DNA of 64,000 nucleotides from Mesorhabditis belari (GCA_958450365.1 CAUEEP010000895.1:599001-663000), one strand, 5' to 3'. Counted from the stretch's first letter, positions 1-12,380 are shown. Program-made: numbers and translations. Notes: generated by a model from the sequence alone, not told the origin.

Positions 1-96
1 TCTTTTCTTTCTTCTTTTATTTTTATAAACAAATTGTGATAGTTAAAAAATTGTTTTACTATATTAAAAGCAAGTTTACATTAAAAGCAGTTTTAC

Positions 97-250
97 TATA
101 TTATAATTAATCTATCTATTACTATATTATAATATAAATTGATCGAAAAACCCAATCAGATCAACTCTTTTGTCTCTGCTTTGCTTTGCTTTGCTTTGCT
201 TTGCTTTACTTTTTTGCTGGCTTCTCGAAATTTTGCAGAAAATAAAAATC
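97..250. repeat. Left copy of ~150-bp direct repeat flanking LINE
   Basis: This AT-rich segment runs through a CTTTG microsatellite and ends in CAGAAAATAAAAAT. It recurs almost unchanged at 932-1080, in the same orientation, directly after the LINE tail. The two copies differ mainly in the CTTTG/CTTTA repeat count. This looks like a very long target-site duplication or a local tandem duplication. Confidence 0.8.
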
Positions 251-251
251 A

Positions 252-931
252 CAAGTCTTTATTGAACGCTTGGAGAAAATTCAGAGGAGGTTCACAAAAG
301 TCGCTTTATGGAAAATTGACTATTCTAAATATTCTAGCTTTACTTATGAGGAGAGACTTGCTTTTTTTGAACTAAAAACTTTACAGCATCGTCGCTTTGT
401 CATTGATTTAGTCGAAACTTTCAAAATCCTCCGTTGTAAACAGATTAGCCCTTTGTTTATAGACTTTTTCAAATTTAAACCGCGGTCAGGGCCCAGAAGT
501 GGCTCATTCCTTTTGCAAATTCCCTTTGCTTCCAATGCCTCTTTATCAAATTCATTTCCCGTTAGAGCCGCTAGATTATGGAACTTGCTCCCAAACGACA
601 TACGAGAAATTCAGTCGCTTTTCATATTCAAGAAACGTATCGATGCTTTAGATCTAGTGGCTCTTTGCCGTAAGTAATTGGCTTATTGATTTCAGTATGT
701 ATTGTATGATTAAGTATGTGCATTTCTCTATGATTTCTTTCACTTTATCGTTTGAATAAAGTATTATTATTATTGTTTTTATATTATTGTTTTTATATGC
801 TTTAGATCTAGTGGCTCTCTGCCGTAAGTAATTGGCTTATTGATTTCAGTATGTATTGTATGCTTAAGTATCACTGTGCATTTCTCTATGATTTCTTTCA
901 CTTTATCGTTTGAATAAAGTATTATTATTAT
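252..931 (+). mobile_element. 5'-truncated non-LTR retrotransposon (LINE) 3' end
   Basis: The open frame from about 252 to 677 encodes the tail of a LINE ORF2. It begins with the typical LEKIQRRFTK motif, followed by RRFVIDLVETFKIL, and later RAARLWNLLPNDI and FKKRIDAL. This is the conserved segment after the reverse-transcriptase core in CR1/Jockey/RTE-like elements. No catalytic YADD core is present, so this is a 5'-truncated, non-autonomous copy. The 3' tail (about 640-775) has an AATAAAGTATTATTATTATTG end. A second tail-only copy follows at 797-931, so the 3' end is duplicated. The element sits exactly between the two ~150-bp direct repeats. It could be called a host gene by an automatic annotator, but the frame has no host context. 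Confidence 0.85.
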
Positions 932-1080
932 TATATTATAATTAATCTATCTATTACTATATTATAATATAAATTGATCGAAAAACCCAATCAGATCAAC
1001 TCTTTTGTCTCTGCTTTGCTTTGCTTTACTTTGCTTTACTTTTTTGCTGGCTTCTCGAAATTTTGCAGAAAATAAAAATA
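932..1080. repeat. Right copy of ~150-bp direct repeat flanking LINE
   Basis: Near-identical partner of 97-250, joined directly to the LINE's TTATTA tail. Confidence 0.8.
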
Positions 1081-2170
1081 ACTTTGCAAAAAGAAAAGAG
1101 AAATCTGAACTATGATAGGAAAACAAATGAGAAAAGTAAATGAATGAGTCATTCTGGTGATGATCAATGTCATTAGATCATTAGAAATCATTAAAACATT
1201 GATTAAAGCTTGATTATCAAACTTTTGATCAAAATTTGATTGATTTTGATCAAAATTTTGATTTTGATCGATTCAATATGCAAAAAAATAAAAAAAAATA
1301 AAAAAAAGGCGTTATTTCTGAATCAAATCAGTTCATAGAACGAAAAAGCGTGTACTAGAAAGGTTTTCTCAAATCGGTTTGCTCAAATCGAGTTGCTCAA
1401 ATTAAAGTGCTCAAATCGTGCTCAAATCGCTTCATCGTTTTTGGTTCCTCAACTTCTAGAGTACAAAAAAGTACGTCCAGAGAGTTTGACCAGACTCAAA
1501 GTCGCAATACAAGCCCCAAAACATTCTATGTTCAGATAAATGCAATTTTTAAGTCTTTAATCGATTCGATTATTCTATTTTTCTATTCAATTAGTTTAAA
1601 ATGTAGATTTATAAAACCTGAATCGTTAAGTACGTTAAGTACATCAAATATCTAAATCCAATCAAAAAAAAACGTCTTCAAAGTCGGTTAGATGGATGGT
1701 AAAGGAATGCTAAAAATAGAATTGCGTGAAAGAGATCGAGATGAGAGAAATGGGGAATAGAAGAAAAAGAAGAGATCATTCACAAAATTCGAGAAGAGAT
1801 GGTGTGGATGAGATGTGGAGGGGAGGTGCTGGGTAAATAGAAGGGCTGGGGGGAGGGGTACTGCAGGACGGTCCCTCGAAACGGGCTCTTCACAGCCTGT
1901 CAACGTGTGTTGGCGACTGTAGTCAAACGAAAGGAATCGGGGAAAGGAAAGCGATCGTCTTGTAGTAGAAGATCTTGGGAATCATCTAAATTTCCCTCTT
2001 TTTCTATGGGATAAATGCTTTAGAACGGCTTTAGAACGGCTTTAGAACGGCTTTAGAACGGCTTTCGATAGCTAAGTAGATGAAGGATTTGATTTGTATT
2101 ACGTGAAATCGATTTGTTGTCAACTGTAACTGTTAGTAAGGCTTAAAGCTTTATCCTGACGGCAACAGAA
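1081..2170. other. Gene-free AT-rich stretch
   Basis: I see no gene here. It holds TTTTGATC-type low complexity (1200-1260) and repeated CTCAAATCG words (1370-1430). A 32-bp block at 1422-1453 recurs inverted at 4960-4992. A 4-unit TTTAGAACGGC repeat lies at 2018-2064. Short ORFs here have no recognisable content. Confidence 0.6.
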
Positions 2171-2173
2171 AAC

Positions 2174-2258
2174 TTGTTGATAGCTCATTGGTAAAGTGGG
2201 GATTCGAAAGATCAAGTATAGTTGACAGTATCGCGGATTCGAAACCCGGTACCGACCA
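2174..2258 (+). other. tRNA-like element (box A/B), degenerate
   Basis: A box A-like TAGCTCATTGGTAAAG is followed about 55 nt later by a box B-like GATTCGAAACCC. The start closely resembles the elements at 15636 and 55634. The spacing is longer than in a canonical tRNA and no clean anticodon or acceptor stem forms. Probably a tRNA-derived repeat rather than a working tRNA. Confidence 0.5.
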
Positions 2259-2372
2259 TTCCCAGCTTAAACCCAGAACCTAATTGTTTAACTGGGACAA
2301 TGTTGTCAAAGACAGACAATGCTTCTAGGCGGCCATACCCAGGCCATAACCAATCTTAGGCTAACTTCTCGT

Positions 2373-2433
2373 CTTGCCTAGCCTTGCCTAGCCTTGCCTA
2401 GCCTTGCCTAGCCTTGCCTAGCCTTGCCTAGCC
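2373..2433. repeat. 10-bp tandem repeat (CTTGCCTAGC)
   Basis: About six tandem copies of CTTGCCTAGC. Confidence 0.9.
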
Positions 2434-3302
2434 TGCTTGGTTGTTATCGCCTAACATCTCTATAAATCTATCTCGCTTGTGTTGAGATATGATGATGTAC
2501 TATGTGTAGTGAAAGCGTTATTTTACGGAACTGAACAGGAAATGCTAGAGCTAGGGTCAAGTCGGACTTTACCGTTTGAACTAAACGCAAAAGCCAAGTC
2601 AGGATAGATCATTATTGTCTATTGCCTGAAGACTCAGCCTAGGATCTGGCTTTGATTTGTCACAGATAACTGTACTTTTTTCAGTATCGAATCAATATTT
2701 AAACTTGCACTTCAACTCGCAACTTTGAGTGTCAAAACATGAATGTGAATCGGGAATTGAAAAAGGAGAGGAGAGAAGGAAAGACTAAAAAAGGGAATTG
2801 AAAAAAGGAGAGAAGGAGAGACTAAAAAAGGGAAGTGAAAAAAGGAGAGAAGGAAAGACTAAAAAAGGACCCGAGACTCACGTTGGACAAATAGGGAAAA
2901 GGAAAGAGAAAAGGAAAGAGAAAAGGAAAAATAAAGGGGAAATGGTTGAATAGAAAAGAAAAGTGAATAGGGATTGTTGAAGGGGAAAAAGGAGGAAGAA
3001 TAGGATGTTGGATGAGTAAAGAAATTGTAAAAGAGTTTCTACAAGTTTAGATCAAAGCATTGCCAAGTGAAATCTCGTGAAATCATGAATGTAAAGTTAT
3101 CCAAAAGTTATCTTAAGTCAATTTTTCGTTCTGTAATGAATTCAGAAAAGCGATTCAAACCAAAAATCACATTGAGCTTAAGATTTTTAAAAGATAGAGA
3201 TAGATAGCTCCTAAAAAGATAGGAAAGCTGATCTTATTCATTTTTTTTCCATCAATTTCAGAGCTTTTGCATGAATAAAAGGTATTTTGACACAATTTTG
3301 CC

Positions 3303-3571
3303 TACCGTAAATACTGTAATAGTACCCCACCCCCCATAATGACGGTGCGGAGTGTTGCGTAGTCTAGCTTTGAACGAGTTTTTCTCGACACTGATTTATG
3401 CTACAATGCGCGCTTAGGTATCAAAAAATAGCTGAAATTCAGGGCTATTTTTTGATACCAAAGACGCATTTTTTGAAAGTACGAGTGCTTTGCAAAAAAT
3501 GAAATACTAAAAAACTTTTGCGACTACCCGACTGTACGAGGGGGTGGGGTACTATTACAGTATTTACGGTA
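3303..3571. mobile_element. TA-flanked inverted-repeat element (MITE)
   Basis: The termini form a perfect ~32-bp inverted repeat (TACCGTAAATACTGTAATAG... and its complement). The outer TA dinucleotides fit a TA target duplication of the Tc1/mariner type. An internal hairpin (ATCAAAAAATAGC and complement) lies at about 3418-3458. There is no coding capacity. Confidence 0.8.
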
Positions 3572-3772
3572 ATTAGATTCCTAATGATGTGCTATTTTAA
3601 AGAACTGGCGCAAAAATGATGCAGTGCGCTTTCTAAAGCGTGGATGCGCTACCGTACCCCGCACAAAATTCTTCTTTTGCTATTTTTTTCATTTTCTTTC
3701 CATACCATGATGTAATCGGGAACTTTTTCCGAGTTTTATGCCAAGTTTCGCCAAGTTTTCTTTCGCCTTCCT

Positions 3773-4071
3773 GGGGGTGGGACAAATGCGACCTTTTTTT
3801 TGCGCACCTGGACATTTGCGCACCTTTTTTTTGCTGGAAAAGGCCTTAGGCAAGGCCGTAGAGCTTTGAAAATATTTCGAAAATACTTCCATATAAGGGA
3901 ATCGTATGCGTAGATTCCGAATTTCGACAAATCAGACCTCGCTGACACGTCAAATTTGGGCTAAAAGGCAAAAACTGCGGAAAAGCGTTAAGTTGCGTAA
4001 TTTTTGCCTTTTAGCCCAAATTTGACGTGTCAGCGAGGTCGCAAAAAAAAGGTCGCATTTGTCCCACCCCC
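3773..4071. mobile_element. hAT-like palindromic MITE, copy 1
   Basis: The terminal inverted repeats are GGGGGTGGGACAAATGCGAC and complement. They are flanked by an exact 8-bp duplication GCCTTCCT (3765-3772 and 4072-4079). A second internal inverted pair surrounds CAAATTTGGGCTAAAAGGC. An 8-bp target duplication is characteristic of hAT-type elements. Short ORFs in this interval are by-products of the palindrome. Confidence 0.8.
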
Positions 4072-4188
4072 GCCTTCCTAAAATGTTTATGTTTTTGTTT
4101 TGTCATTATTATTTTTATGTTTTTGTAGCACGTTTTTAAAGTACTCTTTTCCCCTCGTTCCGTTCCCTCCTTTTTATATTATGTGCCC

Positions 4189-4637
4189 GGGAGTGGGACA
4201 AATGCTACCTTTTTTTTGCGCACCTTTTTTTCCGCACCTTGCCCATTAACGCACCTTTTTTCGCGTTTTAAAAAAGCTCTAAAAAGCTAATATTAACCAA
4301 TTTCTATTCCAAAAGTTGTTTTTCTAGGTAATTTTAGGGCGTAGAATCGAAATTTTGACATATCAGAGCTTGTGGAAACAAACGGACGGAGTTATACAAA
4401 GAGAAAGATCGACAATTTTCTGTAATTTGATCTAGCTGTTTTGTCTTTCAAATTGGCTCCACACGCTCTGTTATGTCAAAATCGGAATTCGACACCCTCA
4501 AATTACCTAGAAAGACAACATGTTGAATAGAAATTGGTTAATATTAGCTTTTTTAAAACGCGAAAAAAGGTGCGCTAATGGGCAAGGTGCGCAAATGTCC
4601 GGGTGCGCAAAAAAAAGGTCGCATTTGTCCCACTCTC
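4189..4637. mobile_element. hAT-like palindromic MITE, copy 2
   Basis: Same family as 3773-4071 and the closest relative of 37205-37692. Ends are GGGAGTGGGACAAATG and complement. Flanking octamers ATGTGCCC and ATTTGCCC differ at one base. The interior is a long palindrome containing TGCCCATTAACGCACC and a conserved CGCGTTTTAAAAAAGC. Confidence 0.8.
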
Positions 4638-4645
4638 ATTTGCCC

Positions 4646-5822
4646 ATAGTTTGTTTTTTAAAATTCTAATACGGTTTACGGTTTTATTTCATTTATCTTT
4701 TTGGCTCCTTTCACTCAATTGTTTTGGATTCCGTTCACAAATGCCGTAAAAACTCAACTCAACCAATTCCTTTTAACTTTTAGATTGGCAACTTGAAAGT
4801 TGGTACACTTTTTGCATTGGTACATTGCACTTTTTAGAAATAACTAAATAACCAACTAATCCAGTTTTTACCGATAAAAAGGCCCATTTATTCTCTAAAA
4901 CAGGCTTTTGACAGATTTAGAAAAGCTTCATTTTTGTACGTTTCTAGGGGGCAAGACGTTGAGGAACCAAAAACGATGAAGCGATTTGAACACTTTCTTC
5001 CACATAAACCTATTTTAGTGTTTAATGATGAAAAATCTGTTTTTTTCAAATCCACTTTTCTTTATTAGATTATTAGATGAATTTAAAACGCTGACTCTTT
5101 TTGTTTTTGATATTGGTTTTGCTATGTTAATGATCATTTATTGTTAAGGTGTCTCGAAATTTGGGACACCTAAATTTCTTAATTCGTTACTTTACAAAGC
5201 TATTTCTGTTATTTTTTGGAATAAACAATATCAATTTAGATTTTTGAATACGCTGATCTCGAAAAACAACATTTCGATTTCCAACAAACTGAAAACGCTT
5301 CAAACAGAAAATTTGAGGGTGTCTCGAAATTTGAGACGCACTGGATAAGGCTCTAAAAGTTTATGAAGCGGCACGGATTCACAGAGAGATTCACACTCTC
5401 ACAGCATGAGAGCTAAAACGCCAAAAGCTGCTAAAACCACCTTGCGAATATACCGATGTCTTGATCAATTATGTGATGTTTCTCAATCGGATTCGTAAAG
5501 AAAACGCGTATACCCACATCTTTTTTAATAATTGAATTGTTTTTAATTGGCTGTTACCTAATTTGTTGTTATATTCAATAAATAAATGGATAAAATAATA
5601 GAATTTTTTAAAGGTTTGCTTTCACGCACTACTTCATCAATTTTTTTTACCCATCGAAAAATAGAAGCGCATACGCTTCTGTTTTTCGCTTCTATTAGAA
5701 TAAATACGATATTTTCTGATACCAAAAGTGTAGTTGCGAGAAAAATCGTCTAGGGTCTGAGAAAGAGATTATCTAAAAGAAGTTAGACTACGCGACTGTA
5801 CGGGGGGGGGGAGGCGCTACTA
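4646..5822. other. Gene-free stretch with hairpins
   Basis: No gene seen. GGTGTCTCGAAATTTG occurs at about 5149 and again at 5318. A short inverted CGAAAAATAGAAGCG hairpin lies at 5656-5697, next to a TTCTATTAGAATAAATACG end typical of the TA-flanked MITEs in this window. Confidence 0.5.
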
Positions 5823-6347
5823 TTAGGTTGGCCCATAAGTCTTGGTAATACTTTGTTCTACTAGCGTTTATAAATGACAACTTCATCAATTGACCTACGG
5901 TTTGCTTCAAATAGAAGATGTTTAGTATTCGCTTTTCTATCATTTCAAGTCGATTTGGGTCTGTTTCCAAGTAAATTCGAGTGTCAAAAACTCGTTTTTC
6001 GTAAAATTCGATAAAAAGCTCTACAAAGAAATCAGCTGAACAGATTATCCTGAAAATTCGGCTATATACCTAACTTTTTGTGCTCTACCTTTTATCTATT
6101 GAGAGCAACATAGGTTTCTGTGGACCAAAACGCCTATATTGCATCTTCGGGTTCTCGCCTTTTTTGACTACCCGACTTCGCGCCCCCATAAAAAACCATA
6201 GACAAAACATTTTCATAAGATTCGTACGCTATTTTGTAGAAAAATAGTAGGCTTTTCTAATGGAGCCAGTTGTAGGTCAGTTGGTAAATTTGTCATTTAT
6301 AAACCGCTAGTAGAACAAAGTGTTACCAAGACTTATGAGCCAACCTA
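5823..6347. mobile_element. mariner-type non-autonomous element
   Basis: The ends read TTAGGTTGGCCCATAAGT... and, inverted, TTAGGTTGGCTCATAAGT. Similarity continues for about 75 bp on each side, including CTTTGTTCTACTAGCG. TTAGGTTGGC is a known mariner terminal motif. TA precedes the left end, while the right flank is GA. At 525 bp with no transposase frame, this is a deletion derivative. Confidence 0.75.
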
Positions 6348-6541
6348 AGATTACAGGTATTACCGTAATGGTACTAGGAAAGTTGAGGGGAGGGGCAATT
6401 TTTTTTTCAAAACCATTTTCGCTGGGGCAGTTTTATGCGTAGATTCTGAAAAACGCAACGAGAGCTTGGGAAAAGGTGTTTTAGGTCGAGTTTCAGGGAT
6501 CCAAAGTGCCGTATTAGTATCGAGTTAGTCACTAACTGCTT

Positions 6542-6600
6542 GTCCCTCACAAGTCCCTCACAAGTCCCTCACAAGTCCCTCACAAGTCCCTCACAAGTCC
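6542..6600. repeat. 10-bp tandem repeat (CCCTCACAAG)
   Basis: Six consecutive copies of a 10-mer CCCTCACAAGT-type unit. Confidence 0.85.
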
Positions 6601-8468
6601 TATCTTCCATTGCCCTGTCGGGTGGACATAAAGGTGGACAGGGGATGGGTCAGAGATTGGAATGGGGGATGGGGAAGAGAGAGAGAAAATTGAAGAGATG
6701 GGGGCGATGCCTGAGGGGCGTCCTTGGCCCGATTTCGGTCACCATCCCAAAATAGGAGAACGGAAAAAGATTTTGGGGAAAAAGAGGGGCAAAAGGAAAG
6801 GTGACTGTCACAACAAATGAGACCCTTTCAATTTGGGAAGAGGTGCAGATCCATAAACAGGGACCCTATCCAATGGACAATCCCAAGGCCATTAGGGATT
6901 GAGCATTCCTGATTTGATTCACCTAAACATTCTAAAAGAATCATTGATTGCTCAGCCAGCTCAGCCAGCCAGCTCAGCCTAACTACCCTAGCACTTCTTT
7001 GAATCCATTTTACCAATCCCTTTCTTGGATCCCTATCAGTCTGAGTCTAAACGGGCAAGACCCTGAGAATGGATGGAGAGGAGATAGGACAAGGAGAGGG
7101 ACAAGGAGAGGGACAAGGAGAGGGGACAAGCACTCTCTCCTAGAGAAAGGGATGGCGATGACCGTGTTTATGGGTGCGCGTCCCCAATTTCGAGGAGGAT
7201 CTCCTCCTTTCCTGTACAGACCCTGACCAGCTCTGTCTCTTCTCCCCCAAATCGGCCATCTCTCTTCCCTTTTTTCATGGAAATCCAGAACCCGTCCTGT
7301 CCTCGCTGTCCTGGGGCTCCTCTCGCATCCATTCCGATCTCTCTCCTGTTCTTGTCCTTTCAAGGCGGATTCCTAGATCGTAAAAGCTAGAAGAGCAAGC
7401 TTCTTGAAGAGAAGAGCAAGCTTCTTTCAAAGTTTAATATATTCTCTCCAGATTTTTGCTAAATTTTCCGAATTTTTAAGGATTGGCCTATAGATATAGT
7501 TTCATTCTATAGGAAAAACGATGAAAGACGAAAAGATGAAAAAAAAGAGAAGAGATGCGGAAGAAGGGAAGAGATGGGGAAGAAGGGATGACGCATGAGC
7601 GGCCACAGCCCATACAGGCAACAGCCAGCCCGTCCCTGTAGCCCCAACATTCGAAAGAAGGGAAGAAGTCCTACAATAGAGGCCATAGAAAGGAGGGAAA
7701 GCTGAAAGAGGAGAAGAGAATCGGGGCAATGGTGAAAATGATCGGCCAATCGATTCGATCCCCGTTTTTTTCTTTTTTCTGTAAAGAGCCTGTGTCATTC
7801 CTCCGGGAGGGGCTTCTCCTTTCATTCGTTCAGTCAGTCAAAGCAAAGAAAAGGAAAACTGTACATGGCCCGGCCATTTTCTTCGTTTCTTTCTTTTGAT
7901 AATCTTTTTTGGTAGTGATTTTTGAACTAGAAAGTTTTATTTTATTATTTTCAAATTCATTTTTGTCATAAAGTTAGCTAACAAGCTAAATAATTGAGCT
8001 AAATAATTTTTCTGATTCAATCAAGATCCCTTTTCTGTCACAGATGATCATGGATGAGTGGATTTGGGTAAGAGAATTGGGAAAAGGCCTTTCACGGGAC
8101 GATTGGTTGAGTGAGAGAGGACCAAGGCCAAGGCCATCGGCGGAATCAAAGAAATTTGGATGAGAAATAGTTCCCTATCTGATTTCTCTCATAGAAAAAC
8201 ATTTTTCTGTAAATTCATTTCGATAGCTACGGGACTCATAGCTAATTGTAACCGAAGCTGGCAAGGTTTTCGTCTCTTCATTTCGTTTGATACAAATTGA
8301 GCCAGATAGTCTACCAGGCTACAGGTCTAGAATTCCTCTAAAGATCTCCAATCCATTCATTCTACTCTCATCGTTCTCCTCTCAATTGGAGCACTTCTCT
8401 TCTTCTCTATCTTCTTCTCCTCTTCTTCTCCTCTTCTTTTAAGGGTCCTGTTTTGTCTGTTTTGTCTC

Positions 8469-8534
8469 TTGTTCTTTCCTCTCCTTTCCTCTCCTTTCCT
8501 CTCCTTTCCTCTCCTTTCCTCTCCTTTCCTCTCC
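8469..8534. repeat. 10-bp tandem repeat (CTCCTTTCCT)
   Basis: Six pyrimidine-only 10-mers in tandem. Confidence 0.9.
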
Positions 8535-8638
8535 TCAGCAATTCCACGAAACGAGCACCAGTCCCTTTCCCCCTTCCCTTCAAACCATCCTTTCCAATGT
8601 CCAATTATCTTGTAAAAATCGAGCAGGTACTGTTGCTA

Positions 8639-8765
8639 GCATGCAGAAACTATGCTTTTAGCTATCAGATCATGCAGAAACTATGATTTTAGCTATCAGA
8701 TCATGCAGAAACTATGATTTTAGCTATCAGATCATGCAGAAACTATGATTTTAGCTATCAGATCT
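8639..8765. repeat. 31-bp minisatellite
   Basis: About four tandem copies of a unit containing ATGCAGAAACTATG and TTTTAGCTATCAGATC. Confidence 0.9.
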
Positions 8766-10669
8766 TACTCTCACAAGCAGTAAGCTCAATTCTATTCACT
8801 GATTATGCATACGGTTTTGTTTAAGTTAAAGAATTGGTGATCGAGTTGATGGTCGAATTGATCGAATTGGTGATGTTTCGTTCAAAGTTCTAACTCTCCA
8901 ATTAACTGGTATACAAGATAACCTCAACCTAAAGCGTACCTGTGAATGTAAACCTGTGAATTCACATGGCAGAGCTAAGCCATGTAAAGGAATTCACATA
9001 GTTTTGCGGAAAAAGAACAAGAACATTTTTTTTCGACAACAGGGAGAAGGGGGGACTGTGGGTGATCGGCGGGGGACACAAAATCGATGGGCCAAAGGGG
9101 GGGAAAGGGCTGAGCATGCCATCCCAGGCCTGCACACGTCCCCTCAACTCCCCAACTCCCCAGCCCCTCCCCAACCCCTCCCCAACTCCCCAACCTCTCC
9201 CCACTCTCTCACCCCACCCTGTACAGTGCCCTTTTTCCTCAAAAGGGTCATCTCTTTGCATCTCTCCCTCCAAACTATTTCCTTTTCCAAGACTTTCTTC
9301 TCCAATCTCTTTTCCGGGCCATCTCTCTTCTCCACACTTTTCAAGATTTGTGCCCAATTTGGCAATCTCCTTTTTTTTTCCCTTTCTCCCATCCACTTTT
9401 CATTCCCTTTTTGTCGACAAGCGCAACCGTTTTCCGATTTTACTGATTCCATTGCCTTAAAACATTTACTATAGGAATTGCTGTTACTATAGGAATTGCT
9501 TTTGTATAGGAATTGCTCGTTTCTTTGATTTTTGACTATTTAAATGTTATTTACAAGTATTTACAAGCTATTCAAGCGATGACAGAAGTTCGGCTTCCTT
9601 GAACTTCTTCAGTTCAGGTTCTTCAGTCATCACAACTGGTTAGGGCTTTTTTGGGACTTCTCCGCTGCTATTCAAACCTATATTCATCTTTTCTTCAAGT
9701 CCTTAAACCCTTTCCCTGTTCAGAAATCTTTTATCTTTGCGTCTAAACTTTCTTTCTCCAGTTACTCTACAAGCTTTTCTAAAGGATAGTTTTAAAAATC
9801 GAATAGCTTGCTTTGGAAATTATAATAAAGTGATAGACAAAGAATGGCTAGAGTTCTATCAAATATCGAGTCTATTGGATTGAAATATTCATATAATCTT
9901 GCTGATTGGCTTGGCTTGACTGATTTCGAAATAATAGGTAAAGAGTGAAAATAACAAAGTGATTGGAAGGGACCGATCATTTCTCCCAATCGGTAGAAGA
10001 GAAAGGGGTGACCGGGCCAAAAATGGAAAAAGAGAGAGAGAGAGGGCGGTGACTGGCAGTAGAGTGGAAAGAAGAGAGAGACAGGTGATAAGTGGGGGAA
10101 GAGTGGGGGTGAGAGTGGTGGCACAGGGTGAGGGGAGAGAGGTGCGCAGGCCTTGTTTTGGTCTAGGGCTGTACCTGTACAGGGGACGACCTTCATGGCC
10201 CTCCACTCCCCCACTCCCCTCCCCTCCTCCCCTCCACCGCATTCACGTGACCCCCAGATTGTTTGCGTGCTGAGTTGTCCTGCCCTATCTAGCAAGTCTT
10301 TGAATGCCTATTTTGTTGCAAGACTTGAACCTATCTAAAGCTAAACCCAAGCTATTCCTATAGACCAGGAGAATTGACAGAGAGCCCTGGCTCCCCTGGC
10401 TCCGAGTGTCGAGGCTGTGCTGCGATGGAGGCCGGTTGTGCACAGGTCCGCCCCCTCAGCCCCCAGGGCTTTCCTCCCATCCCCATCCTCTCAACCATTC
10501 AGTCCTCGGCCGGTTCCAGTCCTGTCCTTTTCTTTTCTTTCCTTTCCCTATCCATCCATTCCCAACCCAAAGATTCCATCCATGTCGATTCATTAAAGCT
10601 TTCTTTTGAAGCTTTTTGTCACGTTTGATAGCTTTTAGATAGGCCCTGAGGTTCTATATAGCCCTAATT

Positions 10670-10880
10670 CATGTCCAGATACTGTACATGATCTGAGTGC
10701 AGACCCGGGTACTGTACATGGCCTGAATGCAGAGCAGGGTACTGTCATAGTCCTGCTTCACTTCTGGACACTGGATAAGGCCTGGGTACTGACGTAGATA
10801 GGGTTCAGAGTACAGTAAATAGCTTAGTACTGTAGGTGTACAGTAGATGTACAGTAGATGTACAGTAGATGTACAGTACA
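10670..10880. repeat. TGTACA-rich minisatellite
   Basis: Imperfect units with GTACTGTACATGGCCTGA are followed by four copies of GATGTACAGTA at about 10836-10875. The minus-strand ORF across it is a repeat translation. Confidence 0.75.
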
Positions 10881-11732
10881 TGACCTAGGTCCAAGCTATG
10901 ATTGATTTACCATTATGAGTACCATACTTGTTGAGGATCTTAAGCTAAACCCATTCCAGTATAAAGCTGACTATTCCCAAAAACGATCAAAAAAGAATTT
11001 CAGGGAAAGAGACCCGGGATTGGCCTATCAGTTGGGAGTGATTCCTCTTTTTGGGGTAAGAATGAAAGAAAGAATGAATGAAGGAATGAAGGAAGGACAA
11101 GGGGGGACCCCGGTGTCCCTTATCAATCAGAGATGGGGTTTGTCTGTGTATTGAAAGGCCCTATTCCCCGCTTCACTCCACAATTCCCCTGTTTTGCTCA
11201 CAAAATCAAAGCAATCTATTGCTTTTGAATCAAATTTTAGATCTTGACCCTTTTTTAGATTGTTTTTTTTTAACTATACTTTTTCCTATAGCTTAAAGTT
11301 CTAGAAAATCTACGCTTTAACAGCTTTAACAAGGTTCATCAAAGCCTTTAATCACTTTAAAAACAAAGAAAACCTTTCCCCAACTTTTCTAGAATAAGGT
11401 AAAAGGAAACACGTTCTTTGTCTTCAACTCCAAGATAATCCAATTATACAATAAGATACAGTAAGTTGCATATACGGATGGTACAAGCTACGCCCAAGGC
11501 CGGTCATCCCAGTGTCTCCTTCCCGTGGACCCCATCCACTGCCCACTGTGCCCATCTCTCTTCTTTCTTTCTATTCCCCTTTCCATATATACCCGATAAC
11601 ATCAATTGATTTACGGGGCACAGTCCCCCCTTTCCCCGATCGGTGTCCCTTCTCTCACCCCTCTCCAATCATTTCTCTATTTCTGGGCAAAAGAAGATCT
11701 CGTGGCTCTTGGCTCTTTATATAGATCTAGGT

Positions 11733-11935
11733 TAGATTTTAAAGGACAGTTAGCTTCTAGGTTAGCTTTTAAAGGACAGTTAGCTTCTAGATTAGCTTCT
11801 AGCTTAGCTTCTAGAGGACAGTTAACTTCTAAATTAGCTTCTAAAGGACAGTTAGCTTCTAGGTTAGCTTCTAGATTAACTTTTAAAGTACAAGTCTTAC
11901 AATTTCAAACCAACTCTCTCGACATCTGTCAATTG
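11733..11935. repeat. ~30-bp minisatellite, copy A
   Basis: Tandem units carry AAAGGACAGTTAGCTTCTAG, followed by an AAAGTACAAGTCTTACAATT tail. The same array plus tail recurs at 12208-12380. Confidence 0.8.
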
Positions 11936-12207
11936 TCCATTTAATTAGTCGAAATCTCTTCCCAATTCTTCTCTTCTTTTCCATGAATTGCCTTGCCATC
12001 AGCTTTTTTGGGTCCTCTTCACTTAGGTCCAATCAATATCTTTTGCTTATTTTCTTTTCAAATACTATTTCTAACAGTTTCTTGTGTTTTTTAGTTTTCT
12101 AAAACATGCCAGCTTTCAGGGACCAAGATCAGTTATTATTTTAACTCTAATAAAAACCAAACCAAAATAGACGCAAGGCACTAGCCGCTAACCAAGTCCA
12201 AGCGAAA

Positions 12208-12380
12208 TTAAAGGACAGTCAGCTTCTAGGTTAGCTTTTAAAGGATAGTTAGCTTCTAGATTAGCTTTTAAAGGACAGTTAGATTCTAGATTAGCTTTTA
12301 AAGCACAGTTAGCTTCTAGATTAGCTTTTAAAGTACAAGTCTTACAATTTCAAATCAACTCTTTCGACATTTGCCAATCA
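12208..12380. repeat. ~30-bp minisatellite, copy B
   Basis: Second copy of the array and its unique tail from 11733-11935. The repeat and adjoining ~50 bp were therefore duplicated together. Confidence 0.8.

Noticed and set aside
3633..3948. Mirror ORFs on both strands
   Set aside because: They fall across the end of an inverted-repeat element and its flank; no coding signal.
5788..5970. Possible mariner transposase N-terminus
   Set aside because: Only a vague resemblance, overlapping the inverted repeat; no HTH or catalytic motifs.
6540..10630. Many overlapping ORFs of 60-170 codons on both strands
   Set aside because: They come from GC-rich skewed and tandem-repeat DNA, have biased composition, overlap in several frames and show no domains or exon structure.
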